Source: Echinococcus granulosus
Lineage: Eukaryota > Platyhelminthes > Cestoda > Cyclophyllidea > Taeniidae
Direction of reading: 5' to 3'
DNA length: 64,000 bases
Assembly (NCBI RefSeq): GCF_000524195.1
Contig: NW_020170414.1
Coordinates: forward strand, 551,663 to 615,662
Below are positions 48,900 to 63,700 of the stretch, piece by piece. The notes under the pieces are model-generated. The model did no database searches. It was not told the origin of the DNA and saw only the letters and a program-made list of their open reading frames with translations. Position 1 is the first letter of the stretch, and the number at the start of each line of letters is the position of its first letter. The position numbers and the translations under genes are program-made.

Positions 48900-51266
48900 A
48901 ATGCTTTGGATGAGTTTGTAAATGTGTATGTCTGTATCTTTTGTGAACGACTAATAGCCATGGCAGGTTACACGACGATGATTTAAAAGCAGAAGCTCTT
49001 TGAGATGTTCTCCTGTAAAAGATTAATCAACCCCTAATACACGAAGTTAACGATACGCTTTACACAATTTTGTGCCTAATTTAGACATGAGGGAGGTTCT
49101 GGAAATTTCCCAACTCCGTTTTTTTGAAACGGTAAAAGTGGGAACAGTGAAGATTAGTTGAGCTTGAGGTTGCGCTTGCTCAACAGTTTAACTGCCCTTG
49201 CAGGTCAGTAGTCGCAGTTTCCACTTCAGGCTGAAGAGTACAGTGGTACTTGTGAATTACGCCGAAGGAGGTATGGTCTTGTCACATGGTTTCTGCGCTG
49301 ATATTCTGCAGTTTTTCTAGATCACCTATCACATGCATAACGCATTTTGACGTCTCAGAATCCGCTTAAGTCTGCAGCCTGCTCTAAGGGAGATGCTTAC
49401 TCCTCAACAGGATAACGCCGCCTTGTCGTCATACCTCACACTATTTTAGGTGGATCATTTAGGCGAAAGGTTTTTTGGAGTACCCAACTTCCAGTAAGGC
49501 CCTAGAAAAGTGTATTTTTCATCCTTTAGCTGCTTATTGATTCTAGAAGGAGGATTTTGCTTGATAATCATATGGAAACATCAGGACTTGCATATTTGTT
49601 AGAGAACAGCTTTCCTGCTGATAGCATTACGAGGCTAATACGGAGCCTGGAAAATTGCGTTTCAAACGAAGAGAGGACCTTGTCTAACCATAAGTGAACT
49701 TTTGAGGGCAGGTCAACGCTGGTTTGAAGTTCTGCTTTATGTAATTGAGTTACAAAAGAATTTTGACTATGAGTTTTAGAGGGTAGTCAATCTCAGTCTA
49801 TTTTATGAAATGGAAAGCACCACCACCTAATCTCGAGGTAACACTAGATTCCTATCGAGCTACCAGGTGAGAAGGGAGGAAAGTGACGAAACCGTTGAGA
49901 GTCGACTTATTTTGGCAGAATTTTTCGGAGCTGGAAGCTGCACATCCTGATCCAATGTACTTAAGAATAGTTGGTGAAGGTGTATGGCCACACACCTTCA
50001 CCAGCCTGAGTCCCAATGTCAAATTTCATAAGGTTCTCATTACCGCCTGATAATCCTGGCTATATATTCCCCGGCTTGCAGAGATAACATGAGAATAATT
50101 CCTATTTTCGATTCGCAACTTTTGCGTCTCTTCTACCTGACATTGCAAATTTGGAGGGGTGGAAAATGTTTTGTTTTGCTGGAGACGCGTGGGTAATGCT
50201 GTGCGTCACTCCGGTTTCTCGGGTAGTTTAGAAGGCTGCCATTTTTGGGACGAAGGTTCATACTCAAGTAGCATACTCAACCAAAGAGATGCAGTTTTTT
50301 TTCCCCAGTTTCAGATCCATCGTTTTATGAAATGCTGCAAAACTAACATAAACCCTTAACGGTGGTGTCGCGCTGTGCCCTCCACCTTCACGTTATGGTC
50401 CACTGAGTAGAACTTGATACCACTGGTGTAGAAATTTTGGAATACCCAAATCATAGTTTGGATTTGGTACAATATGATTTCAGCCTCAGCGGCACTATTC
50501 GGGGAGGGGGGCTTCCAATCGAAAGAGACTATGTGATGGGAGCAGCTGCGGCTGGGGGTTGGGTGACGACATTGGAGGTATCGCCACGGTTGGAGAAATG
50601 TGGCTCGAAGAAAAGGGACGCACCCTGCGACTCCTGAAATTCCCAACGTGAAAGCTACTCCAGAGTACTTCCCGAATGATGAATCAAAGGGCTGTTTTCA
50701 TTGTTGGGGTTTTGAGGTTAATCATCTTTTGTGTACACATGGCGAACGGAACAGTGATTTTTCTATCAGTTCCGCACTGGCATTGAGACGTTGCTTTACA
50801 TCACCAAGTTAACTATACACAGAACAGTACCTGCAACCCTTTAAAAGCCCCTGCGTCCACCGTATTCTGTTATCTTAAAATGAGAAAAGCAAGGCAATGC
50901 TGAAAAGTCTATATTTTGAAAAGAAACATGCTAATAATCAGTAAGAGACTAGAGAGCAAGAAGGAGTAGTCTTTAGCCACCTGGGACCTAAATGGGCTCC
51001 GAGAAGTGCGCAGAACTTCGATGTGCGATCACGCTCGTTTCTAAAATGAGATGAGGCATTTGTAAGTGAAAGGAATGCATGCATTACGCAGAGGCTGATT
51101 CTAGTGATATCAAAAAATATTCATCTGGCATAATCTAATCCTGAATATACTACTTAAGTTTATATAAGTATGCACATGACAGCGCAAAGCTACTTTCAAG
51201 AAAGATATTTACAGAATGCAGGTCTGAATACTGCGCGTAAACCTTTAACTCATTTCGATCCGCCAT

Positions 51267-51299
<33 letters not shown>

Positions 51300-51421
51300 C
51301 GTTTATTTTAAAACGAAAATCGCGAAAAGTTAAGACGTCTTACGGAGTGAAATGGGCCGGTGGATTTAAGTAGTTTATCCTAGAAGCGCACAGTTGTGGT
51401 GACGCCTTATTAGGTGCCTAA
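48900..51421. other. Intergenic between convergent genes
   Basis: About 2.5 kb between the 3' end of MRPS16 (+) and the 3' end of the Ig-repeat gene (-). Overlapping frames at 50.36-50.65 kb have no recognisable homology. A poly-T tract is listed separately. Confidence 0.5.
51269..51299. repeat. Poly-T tract (31 T)
   Basis: Uninterrupted run of 31 T, equivalent to poly-A on the minus strand. It lies about 120 bases past the last candidate stop codon of the Ig-repeat gene. It could be a simple microsatellite or the tail of a retroposed sequence; no retroposon body was recognised beside it. Confidence 0.9.
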
Positions 51422-51537
51422 TTAAATTCCAAACACATCACCCAATTTGATCCGCTCAAAACGGCTAAGCGTTACCGGTGTGCTTACAATTCTCATGGTG
51501 CTATCACTGGGTAGTGCATTTCGATAAGCAAAGGTCC
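51422..51537 (-). other. Candidate alternative last exon of the Ig-repeat gene
   Basis: After a good acceptor (TCTCTTTAG) the minus strand is open for 37 codons, with TFAYRNALPSDSTMRIV and SRFERIKLGDVFGI before a stop. It needs a phase 1 donor upstream, whereas the exon at 51912-51783 ends in phase 0, so an unseen exon would have to lie between. Alternatively the exon at 51912 simply reads through to a stop about 24 bases past 51783. Confidence 0.3.
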
Positions 51538-51782
51538 CTAAAGAGAATTGAATAGGCAGTATCACTTCACACATCGCAACCTTTAGGCTATCATCACAGA
51601 ATCCCGCTGAAATCCCAGTCAGCTATAAGGTGGAAGTAATCGGCTTGAAATCACTGCACTTTGAAAATGGACCTTCGTCCTCGAAACCGAGAATAGGTGG
51701 CAATTTCGTTCATGCAAATGGACCGGTTTTTCTAAGATAAACCGAAAGAATGAGTTCACTAGTAAACATTAACGTAACTCAC

Positions 51783-54700
51783 ATTATAGACCGCTTCAAA
51801 GGAGTCAGGCTTCACGGTAACACGGATCGCTGTTGTTGCCTGTCCATGCTCATTGGTTCTTGTGCAAGTGTACGTTCCTGAATGCGACTCCAACAGTTGA
51901 CCACGAGGGACGCTAAAGGCGGGATAAATTGGACGATTATCAGACCAAGAAATATAAATCTTATCCTAACTTTGTACCGAGGCGATTTACCAAAAACAAT
52001 TAATACAGAGCAGCTCCGTCACCCGAATGCACCCACAACTTCATAAGGCAAATGTCGCGTACTATCCACACAGAAAATACGAGGAGTAAACCTACATGAA
52101 GACGTTGGTTCGATCGTGCTGGAAGTAACTACCGATGGCAAGAGGATCCTTGCCTTCAGGCGGTGCATCGCCACTGGGTTTGAAAGACCACTCAACCTCA
52201 ACCTGTGGCGATGCCGAACGGTCAGTACATTGCAACATTAACTCGTCGTTCACCGTAAATGTCTGTTGATCCTTGGCCGATGGTGCAGGACCAGCTAAAA
52301 CAGAAACGTATGAGTCACATGCTCGGTTATCTTCTGGTTCTGCTGTTTAAAGAGGTTTCTTTCTAATCAAATGAGGATTGAAAGGGCTGGAGTTATTAAG
52401 ATTTGCGTACCAATACGACGGAGTTCGAGAACACGTGTCTTGATCACATGATACTCATAATCCTGTAGATCGTGACTGACACGACATCGGTATTGACCCT
52501 CATCTTGGTATTCCGTTGAGTCGGCAACAAAGAAGAGCTTGTCTGAAGGTGGACTAATCATTTCCCAGTCAAGAAACTCCTCATCGTACTAAAAATGTGC
52601 GGGGTTGGGATTAAAATTCTGCCTACATCCAATCAAGTTTATTGAGAAGAAACGTCACTTACTTTTTCCCACACCGATTGAACTTCGCCTGCGGAAAATT
52701 CAGGCTTGCACGATACGAGGTAATCACTACCGGCGTCATATATGTCCCTCGCAGGTTCGTCCGACAGCTCTTGGTGCTCCGGTTTTTCACGCACCAATCG
52801 AATAGACTTCAATTCAGGAGTTCCTAGAAGTTAAAACGCAATTAGTTCGTTCATTCCCAATCGTCAATTCCAGTGTTTGCAACTCTATTGTGCAAAATCT
52901 TACAAGATTCTAGGTAGTCAGTTAATTCAGGCTCCATTCAGCCACTTACGGTGAACATTGACGGCAAAGCCTCTTGACACAACGAAGTAAGTTTCATTGT
53001 ACTGAGCGACGCAACGAAGCTGATAGGACGTTGAGGGTTGATTGGGCTCAGAAACGAGGAGACCGTCCAGGATGAGGTCTTTGATATTCACTCCCTCAAC
53101 CGTGGTAGCCACTTTACTGGACTCGATATTCTCATCCCAGCCCCGTTGCGGATGCTTGATCTCCCATTTGTAGCTGAGAGGATCCACTCGACCACCGTAG
53201 ATCTCGTCTATACGAAATGAGTAGTTAATAAAGTGTGTTATGAATGATCTTTTTCGCTGTATTTCAATAATTTGAACTTTTTTGAGGTGGGATCAAGTAA
53301 TACTCCTGCAAAGGTGCAAAATTGATAACAATGTAGCAAACAATAGTTCTCACTCAGCCATTAATTCAGCTGTTTAAGGTAAGACTTTTAAAATCCGACC
53401 TCAAACGAGTTACAACAAGTCGGTCACTAGTGATAGGGAGTGATTGCAATCTTACCTTCAACGTAGCACGACAGAGTTGTCTTAGAGTTTTCTAGTGCAT
53501 ACAGGGCTGTGCGTGAGTTCTCATCGAACACTTGGACACGAACCCGTTCCTTCACACCTGAAAAAAAAAGCGCATAACTTCGGTTTTTAGTCTGTTTTAT
53601 GTACTAAAATGATAGGTATACTAAACATAACATTTAGTCGCCCGCGCTTCATCTCTCATGTTGCCAAGGCCACTATTCTACCTGCCTCTCCTTGAGGCTA
53701 TGAAGTCACTCCCAGACTCGTATTCCAGGTGACACCTGCGGAGTTGTAGCGGTCCGATGAGTTTGTTTTCTTTTAAACAGAATATGACTGCTCTAACTGT
53801 TCAATGAAGGCTTGTATCTGAGGTATTGCAGAAGATGGGCTATTAAAACGCCAACCACTCGGTAACAAGCCCTAATTCAAGTACTGCCCCATGGATGACA
53901 ACGGAGCAACGCTTGAAATAAACGAGTTCAATTCGTCCGAAAAACAACTGACATCATCCGCTAGAATGCTTAATAGGAACAAAACTTGAACATTCAACTC
54001 CCTGATGTCAAGGCAACTTTAACAAATAACATTTACATTTGGCGTTGCGCACTTACGGTTGATAAAAACAGTCTGCTTCGCCAGTGTTTTATCACCATCC
54101 ATGGCATGGCACTGGAACTCAGCAAGATCATCGCGGAAGTCATAGAGATCCGAGGAGATACGAATACCACGATCGCCGATCTCACTGATGAGCAGAGTCT
54201 CCAGTTTGCCTAAATCCACGCGATAGATTTCGGCTGGAATTGGAACATCACCGGGTATCTCCGGACGTCGATAGTACCACGAGAGCTGCGGAACTGGTGT
54301 ACCAGCCTCCGACAAACGTGGAGTAACACCCTCCGCAAACTCGACCACACAGTCCAACTAAAAAAACAAACATCTCATGAAGTCTTCATGGACGGGGAAA
54401 GTCGGCGTTACTTGAGTTGGATCCTACATCTCTTACGGAGCCCGTTTTGTGATTTTATTTGAAATAATAGCAGTTTTACGAGGAACCAGAACCGCAGAGA
54501 CGGCTTGTCGCTTGTTTTCATTTAATTAATAAAAGTGATAGATTGAGTGAGCCTCATACCAAGTAACAGACCAACTCACCTCAAGCGGAAGATGAGGTCG
54601 CGCCATTACAATATCACCCTCCTTATTGGGATAGATAATGCTGGTATTCGACTTTATTTTCAAAGTGAATCCATATTCTGAAAAAAAGGAAGTCAAGGCA

Positions 54701-57700
54701 AGTTTATTTAATTACTTCAAGAGCGAAGTGAGTCAGTTAACTCAAGCTTCTCTCACGGGAAATAGAAATGCAGTGGATCGTACCTTGTTCATCGGGAATA
54801 CCGCTGGGGCCATCAGTTGGGCCGACTTCCTCTTCAATCGATAGCTTGAATTTGAACCAGGAGGACTCGTAGTACTGAGGACCCTCGCCACCCTCGCGCT
54901 GCACAGCCACACGAGCTCGACCACGCACGCCGTCAGCCATCGCAGAGGGTTGAATGACGGAGAGTTTTAAGCTGCCATCTGCACCCTCCTCGACGCTCTT
55001 CGCAATCAGCGAAGGCGCCACTGGATAGCCCTTGTGGTCGGCGAACATCCACGAGTAGCCGCTCACTTTTGTATCAGCTCCCGAGGCATCTAAACGAGGT
55101 AATTCGAAGCACACTAAACAAACATCTGCTCCATGGGGAAAGTCAAATGATTTTAGCCGGATGATGCTCGTCCACACGTTGGTGGCATAGAATTCTGCGC
55201 ACCACCAATGTTGGGAGCCTTAAATCTTTTGTGCTTTACTTTCACAAACTTAGGCACCATACTGACGACAGCGTTGACAATCTTCGCCAATTACAAAGAA
55301 TGTAAAGGCTTTTGGTAATGCGTTTAGGCCAATTACTGCATGACCGAACGAAATACGATGTGGATGGCTGTTTGTGGGGCCTCACAGCTAAAGGATTGTT
55401 AAAATGACGTTACTTATGCTACTAGCCTCCAGGTCTTCTAATTGCAAATAATAGACCTCCCTCCGGACTCGTGAATCTTGTAATGTTTTCAGAAGTGACG
55501 TAGACGCTAAAGATGCATGACTGCTTGCTAATGAATAGACCAAACAGTTGGTGGTCACGAGGACTCCCCTAAAAAATATGACTGTAAAGATAATAGAAAG
55601 CTTACCTTTGACGACAGCTCTCATTTTCGCATTTTCGCCGGGACTCACAACAAGGTCGCCATTTTCATCCAACCCTTCAACCGTGACAGTGACCACCTTC
55701 CCAGTCACTGAAAAAAAATAAATAAATTCAGAAGTTTATTGTAAAACACTGCTATTACCTACATATACGTATATACCTTATACCCATGTTGATAGAAACG
55801 GTCATCCACAACTACTTTACCTTTAGGAAATAAGAAACACGTCTATTGCCAGTAGATTACCCAAAGGCTAAAAATCCACCTTTACATCAACTGTATAAAA
55901 GTTTACTCCATAAAAGTCCAGAGCGTTAAAAATATCCAAGACTTACAGTCCATTGCAGAGTCATCGGGCCATACATCAGTCTCGGAGACAACAGGTATGG
56001 GATTGGACTTGTAGCGCTTGCGCAGAGTGATGGCCTCCTCCCCTTCTCCTTTCGTGACCTCAACCAGAGCGGTCATTCGCACCAGTGCCTGCTGACCGCC
56101 CGGCTGCAAATTGGTCATAGTGAGCTTGCCTGATTTCGCGTCCATCTGGACGGAGTCGGCCAAGTCACCACTGTGAGTTGGGAGAGCGTTGGGTTTCACC
56201 ACATCCCAGCCGTAACCCACTAACGCGGGTTCTGTATCCTCCGTTAGAACTTTTCCCGTAGCCGCGTCTATAAAAAAGTTGTGCTCATTTTATCAAACCG
56301 TACTTGGCAAGAATAGTATCTAGTGCCTAAGTAATGTTGGTGAGAAGCAAAAAATAGTGGGAATAACTACAGACAGGATGAGATTTCACTTCTAAAAAAA
56401 TTGCTTTTGATCTGTAGATAAATATTTAATTGCAAAGGCATTGAGATGAACCAAGTTCCCCCAAAACTTACCAGTAGCGACGACAGTGATTTCGCTTTTG
56501 CCTTCGGTGGGAACAACAAACTGGTCCTTATCGTTCAGTCCGGTGATTTTGAGTAGGACATCCTTGTCATCAGCTGAATTTAGGGAAGATCAGTAAATGG
56601 CAACAACTCCAAGCTCAAGAAAACAATACAAAAGAGGGTGAAATGAATTAAAAATAATCCTTAAATTCACAATAGATTGTCTGAAATCGCCTAGCGTGGA
56701 CAAAGCGATCCTATGAACTAATAGCCGTTAAATTTTCCAGGAATTGCGCAGAATCTTCCAGTCCTCCACCATTTGATCTCCAAGAGGGGTATCCCGAGAC
56801 TACGAGTTCCTCAGGCCCTCTTCACGCATAAATACTATCTCTCATTACGACTTGACGCATTGGGGTCTAACTCAGCCCCTATACTAGTGGTAGCGTTAGG
56901 ACATACATGAATCTTCTAGCTTCTCTGAGGAACGAATTCAAGGAGGGCTAACGTCTGAATAGACAGGGTAGCCGCTTCGTCCCAGAACGTATTCTGCGGT
57001 AACTAAAGCGCAATTTTGCAATAAATCCTGTTTAATTGGTCACACAGACAACGCAAATGGAATTCAACGAAGAAGGTAGTGGCCTGTTCATTAGATTTTC
57101 AGGGCAAATTAATAATTAAACCTCCATCATTGAGAAAAAATAAAGCATTTTTCTTCTACAGGACTTCACCGTATAATAAATACAGAATAAAAGGTGGGGA
57201 TTACCTTCGTCAAAGGGAATTTCGTTATATGGTTCTTCTCCCTCCGCCGGAACAAATTCACTATCAGGCGAGAGGAAGAAGTAGGGCGATGTGTAGTACC
57301 ATTTTCGGCCCTCTTCAGGCTTGCTGTATGTCACCACAGCGCGTCCACGCACAGGTTGTGGAAGTCGCACGTCGTAGGCGTTGTATAAGCCCTCAGATTT
57401 TAGCTCTTCTCCACCAGCAGCAAATTCGCCCAAATTTATTGTCCGCATTCCGCTCACATCTGTCCACTCCCAGCCGATTGTCACGTCTTTTGATGCCACT
57501 TTGTCACCGGTTTTCGAGTCTTGGAAAGGAGTTAAACGAAGTTTAAAGTCAAATTATCGGATTAAAAAATTTTCATTATTCAATATGTTGAATTACCTGT
57601 TACTGTTGCTATCATTTCGACGTCTTCTCCTGGACGAACGAGGAAGTCTTCATCTCCACCAACATTGGTCACACTAACCGTAAGTTCTGCAACAAAACAC

Positions 57701-60700
57701 AGCCAATACATAATTTTTACCCAGACCATCGAAAAAACGCGTAGTACGAAATGTACCAGGCCTGTCAAGGGTGGATGGTTCGCCAACACTTTCACCATTC
57801 GGGTGGATAATGAATGTGTCCGATCGGTAGTGCTGCAGTCCCGACAAACCGGCCGCTCGTTTTACTCCCGCAATGCACCAACCATAGATGGGCTCTAGAA
57901 CACCACTTTTACCGACTGTGTACGAGACCTTGGTTAAAGTCAACGTGTCTCCCTCAGCTCGAATTGATGATAAACTTTCTGGAGGCAACTCGTGACCTTC
58001 AGCATTTACTAATCGCCACCCGTAGAACACTGACTTTTCAGGAAGTGGAATCCTCGATTTTGAATCTGAAATTGCATAATAAATCATGGATTCGCGCCAA
58101 TGTACACAAATGTAACAATTTATATAATAAACTCACTCATCGCAGAGCATGTTAGAGTTGCATCTTCACCACTGTACACAACCTTTCCTCCATCGGAGTC
58201 CAGTTGTGAAATGACTACGGTGACAGCATTGTCAGTCTCTGAAAAAGTATGCCAACAAAAGAGGCTTATGGAAATTGACCTTGAGTCTTTTCATTTTCGA
58301 CTTTTTGTTAAAAACGTACCGTAGTATCCAGGGATGTCATCAACAGTAACAATGCTTCCAGGAACCCTCTTGCCGCCGATTGAAATGGGAAAATAGGCGG
58401 AGCGATAGCGCTGCCCATTCAGACCGACAGTGCAGCGACCGTGGAGGGACTTGCCAATGGTCGAGAGGAGACCCTCCAAGTGTAGGCGACTGACCGCACT
58501 GGAGTCCGGTGCGTCCACACCCTGGGATGTCTGGGTCATGGTCACTTGACCAGACGCCAATTGGTTGAAGCTCAACTATATGTTGGACAAGGACAGTGGT
58601 AAAAAATGCAATGATAATGCAAGCAAAATATTCCCTGCCATGGCTATTTGAAGATACGATAAGCTTATCACACTTGAGCGAAAGCTTATACAACCTACCT
58701 CTTCTCCAGTGCTCTTATCGCGGAGTTCCCAACCAAAGCGCAGTGATATTCTGTCATTTGGACTGCCCACCTTCAGCTGCTGCTGGGTTTTCGTGTCTAA
58801 GAGGACAAGTGTTAGAAATTGCCGCTGTTAAAGCAATAAATTAGTTCAAATAAAAAGCAAAAAGATATTATTTTTTTAGGGAATACACCTGATAAATATT
58901 AACAGCTATTAATGAAATGAGCGAATGAGAGCTATCAAAAGTGACAATTTTATTAGACAAGTTTACAATGTACTGTTTTACAGAGTTGCGCTACCTCAAC
59001 CGAGACTGGTAAATGTTAACTCACCGTGTGCTACACAAGTAAGCGTTGCATCCGCACCGACGTTGCGTTCAAATTCTCCATCGCGGTTCAATTCATGAAT
59101 GATCACAAAAACTGCATCTTTGGGTTCTGTAATAAAGAAATGATTAGAAAACGTCTCAAAACAAGTGGCTTTTGGGGGTACTACGAACGTACCAGGTCCA
59201 GGAAGCCACGTATCGGGAAGTCCCTTCCCGTCTTCTTCAGGTACCGCCGGCTCTTCCAGATCAACCGACGGCTTCGGCAAAATGTGAATAGCAAAGACGT
59301 CGGATTTTACTACCGGTACTTCAAGAGTGTCACCGCCTTCAGTAGAGACAATGCACTGACCTCGCAGACCGCCTGAATACTTGCCAGTTTTACGGAGTCC
59401 AGTTAAGATCAATCTGGATCCGTCAAACTGAACACTATCAGCAAGACGGGATAGCTCGAATGGTTGATTGTCTGGACCCGTGGCCAAATTCCACCCCACT
59501 GAGATGCCTTCAACAATGGGGGCGCCCATCCACTTGTCTGATGGGAGAAAAAAGTTATTTGTAGTAGAATCAGCAATGATACTGCTAGTCACGCTCTTAC
59601 TACAAAACATACCAGTCACTATGCAGTCAAGGGTTCTGTTATTTCCATCAACATCAGTAAGAGTTCCCGAAGGTGAGATACCATGCACCTCAACCTTCAA
59701 GTTCGATATATCTAAAACACAACATCAAAGCAGTTAACAATCTTTCGCTCATTGAGGATTTATTTAACTAGGTGAGTTATTACGGTCCCAAAAATGCATA
59801 GGAAACAAAGAGTTGTTTTTAGCAGATGGGATAAAATACGAGTAATTGTCACCTTTCAATTCCGTAGGCACAGATTCACCCTCTTTCGGGGTGACCTGGA
59901 ATTTGACAACAGGCGAGGCATAGAAAGGTAGCCTCTTTTTGGGTTCACCTTCCTGCGGAGCGTCCTTGGACGGCAGGGTGGCGAGACAACGAGCCCTGAC
60001 GAATTTGCTCAATTCTTTCAGTCCGAAAAGCTGCAGCTCTCCGTCCACAGCGCGAACCTGTTCTGCTAGTCTGTTGGTGGTTAGGGGCAGATTATCAACA
60101 GTTCGAAGATCCCAAGTAAATCGTGCACTTTCGATGGGCAGACCAGTGGTCATGTCTAATGCCAAGGAGGGAAGAAGGAGAGAAGCTATGCGGTTTTTGA
60201 TGAACGTGTCAATTAAGCGGTGAGAAATGGAGAGGCAGCTCACCGATTGCAGAGCATCGGAGTATTTTATCATCACCAACATTTGCAATCACAGTATCGT
60301 TTCCATCGAGACCGAGCACGCGAATGGAAATCTCCGGATCTGAATGAAAAATACCCACTCAAAAAGGAGTTCCCCATAACTTTCGATAAGAGTCGAGTAC
60401 TGCTATCAACTGGGATATTTGAGGTCAGATATGTTGCACACTTTGACAATTCTGTAATCCCTTATTGTAGTTGTCACAACTAAATAAAAATCTCGGATTT
60501 ACTCTTCGGCAGAAAAATATGTATTTATACACTTTTTACATGCCTTCTACCCTTATAAAGTCGCTGCAGCAGTCTCACCTGTAATGATACGTCCATCGGG
60601 AGTAGTGGAGTCAAAGGCTTCACCTGAAGTGAAGAAAGGTGAATAGTAGGTTTTGCTGGCAGGCACGCCTCCTCCTTCAAGTTGTTCAGTCACAGTGACA

Positions 60701-63700
60701 CCACAACGTGCCCTTGTCCATTTGGTTAAGGAACCAAGACCCTGGAGCTGAAGCATAGCGGCTTGCGGATTATTCGGGTCTGTGCCTTGTGTCGTCTTTG
60801 TAGCCACGTCTCCTGCCACACTATCCAGCGGCTTCAACCGACCATCGATCTCGAATTCCCATGCGTATTGGGCTTTTTCGGGAGAAATTGGCTTGTCTGT
60901 CTTCACGTCTACAGCAAAAAGTCAGAAGGCCAAGATTTTTACACTTTTCACCAAATTATTTTTGTGTGGAGGTTACAGATTTAAAAATTCCCATTAAATT
61001 ACGTTATCCGCTTTGCCAATTAATTTACACTTAATTCAGAAAACTGTTTAAAGCGTCCTTTCGACAGTTACGACTGGCAACTATTTTGATGTAAATGTAG
61101 GCCACAAATGGAAGCTTGAAGTTTCACTGACTTGGCATAACTGGAAGAGACGAGCAAGATGTCGATACCTGTCACCAGCCCTATGTTGAAAGCAGCTATT
61201 GTTACATCCGCCTTTTTGCTTTAAATGTCGCAAATGTACTCACATTTAGCAGAGCAGTAGAATTTGCCATCGCCGCCTTTAGAACCGGTGAACGCATTGT
61301 CAACGATGTCGCCAAACACATCAACAACTACCTCGTCACCCTCTAAAAGGGGATAGAAACGGTGGGATAAAAACTGATACAAAATGCTCGACAAATAATG
61401 GATCTAGAGACTGGGAATCGGTTACAAACGAATTCGTCGCAACACTGATAAAAATGACGGAATAAATTGACATTTTGCAGACCGAACACCTTTTCCTGTA
61501 ACAAGAGGCTGAGAATGGTTCAAAAAACAGACAAAGTGGAATTGAGTGAAAACGAAGGCACTACTGTTCAAGCAAAATGCAGAGGTAATTAAATTGAGCC
61601 GTGGCACGCAAGTATTCACCCAACTAATTGTAAAGAAAGTCGAATTTGGAGGACAGTGAAATATTTGTGTTTCTCACGTGGCTCCCATTCCTCCACCAGT
61701 ACGCAAGGAGTGGTGAGCCCCAGTGCTATAGTCATCCAAGTTGTCAATCACTGAGAATCTTTGAATGAAAATCCATGGCCTTGACTTACCTTTCTCCTCA
61801 TCCAGGTCTCGTCGTCTGACCACCACCTCAAAAGGCACTGAGGAGTAGAATCGCTTCCTTCTCTCGCCGAATATGACACATTTACCGCGGGTAATGATGT
61901 CTTTTAGAGTTGGTCTGAGGTGGGTCAGAATGATTTGACGACCAGTTCTCTCCACAGACATCGCAAGACGCTCTGCGGGCACTTCACGACCTAGCGAATC
62001 GATAAATTTCCAGGACTGTGTGCCAGGCACATCGTCCACATCGGCTTCGATGTCTAGAGCAGAATGAAAATGTGACATTTAGTCAACAGGAATTATCGAT
62101 CAGGACAATTGTCAAATCTGACAAACAAATAAGCAAGCGATGGAAGCGGGTGAATATCGTGAACGGAATCTCACCTTTAGCCTTGCATGTGAGTGTTACA
62201 GTGTCACCAGGTTCTGCTTTGAGATTGCCACGTTTACCAAGACCATCCACATCGACAATGACGAATTCTCCTTGCACTGATGTTAAAAACAAGGAACTTT
62301 TAAATCATCAAGTAATGGGCATTAGCTCAACACCAACTTCACTACCACTTCAACTTCCCGACTCGTAGAGAAGTTGATTAATTAATTCATTTACTTTCCC
62401 ATCTGAATGGAACTAGATGAAAGCCTCATAATATTAGGACAGAGGTTACTCACCAACTATGTGTAATTTATTCAAATAAAGCCTACGATATTATACCTCT
62501 ACGACTTTAACTTTAAAAAATGAAAATGAGTTAATGCACTTCTTTCGAAAGTACTCTTCCCGATGCTCAGGGAGGACTGATAGCAGTTCACAATCTTCAA
62601 GGACTTACAATCTTCAGGAACCTTTGGTAGAACTGGCTCTTCAGTATCGCGAACAATCACTTGGAAGTATTTGGACGGGAAACGAAGCTGTTCCACCTTT
62701 CCATCTTCACTGCCTATTTTGGCGTGTGCAAGACAGCGTCCACCAATGGAATAGTAGCCCTGTCGGTCCTTGTAGGCTCGTAAACCATTCATAAGGAGCG
62801 TTCCATCACCCTTAATCTGAATCTCCTTCGCAAGAACGCTAGGAGAGATTAGCTGAGCGTGCCTGTCAATGAATTGCCAAGAGTAGCCGAGCACTTCAGC
62901 ATTCGCGACTTGAGCTGTAAGAAGGCGTAGGTAAGGAAAGGAAAATAAAACCCCTAAGCATTATTTTGTAACAAAGCAACGAGATTAGGGGAAACACTCG
63001 CCTTCAGCGTTACACTTCAAGGAAGCATCCTGCCCGACCATTCCGTTAAGATTTCCAAGCGAGTTTAACTCCGTCACCCATACCTTCATACGATCGCCTT
63101 GAACTGAGGAGGAAAAAAACCCATGCCAATCTGCTTAACGGCTAGATTTTTCAGCCATTTATGATTTGTGCTTCACTTATTCAAAGTGAAAACTTGACGT
63201 TTTGACAGCCTTAGGTGTAATTTATCATTGATATAAAGTTTAACGTACGAGAAGCATCCCTTATGAGGGGCGGCGACTCTTCAATATCTTCCAATTCGAA
63301 AGTTGGCGGGACAGCAAAGTTGAAGAAGGGCGAATGGAATTGTTCTTTAGTGGCGCGGTCCATGATGATGCAACGCCCCTTCAGATTTCCATAGTTTGGT
63401 CTTATTTCCCTTAGAGTTATTTCATTCTCCCCGAAACTAACTTCGCCAGATGCAATTTGTCCCACATCAGCCATTCTACCATCAGTACGGCGCAGTTCCC
63501 ACAAGTACTCCACATTCTTTGCTTCATTGCCAGTTTTAGTGTCTACAATTGATTCAAAGACAAGTAAATTGCGTAGAAATCAAGCAGGGGAAAAAATATT
63601 TTCAAATACTAGTAAGTTATTACTGAAATTCGAAATATAAACATACCGATAGCCTGACAGCCTAGCCGAACTGTATTTCCCGGCTTAGCCGATGCGCGTC

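Noticed and set aside
50356..50646. Overlapping frames on both strands between MRPS16 and the Ig-repeat gene
   Set aside because: Pro/Ser-rich translation on the minus strand looked like a possible tail exon, but it has no matching acceptor or homology.
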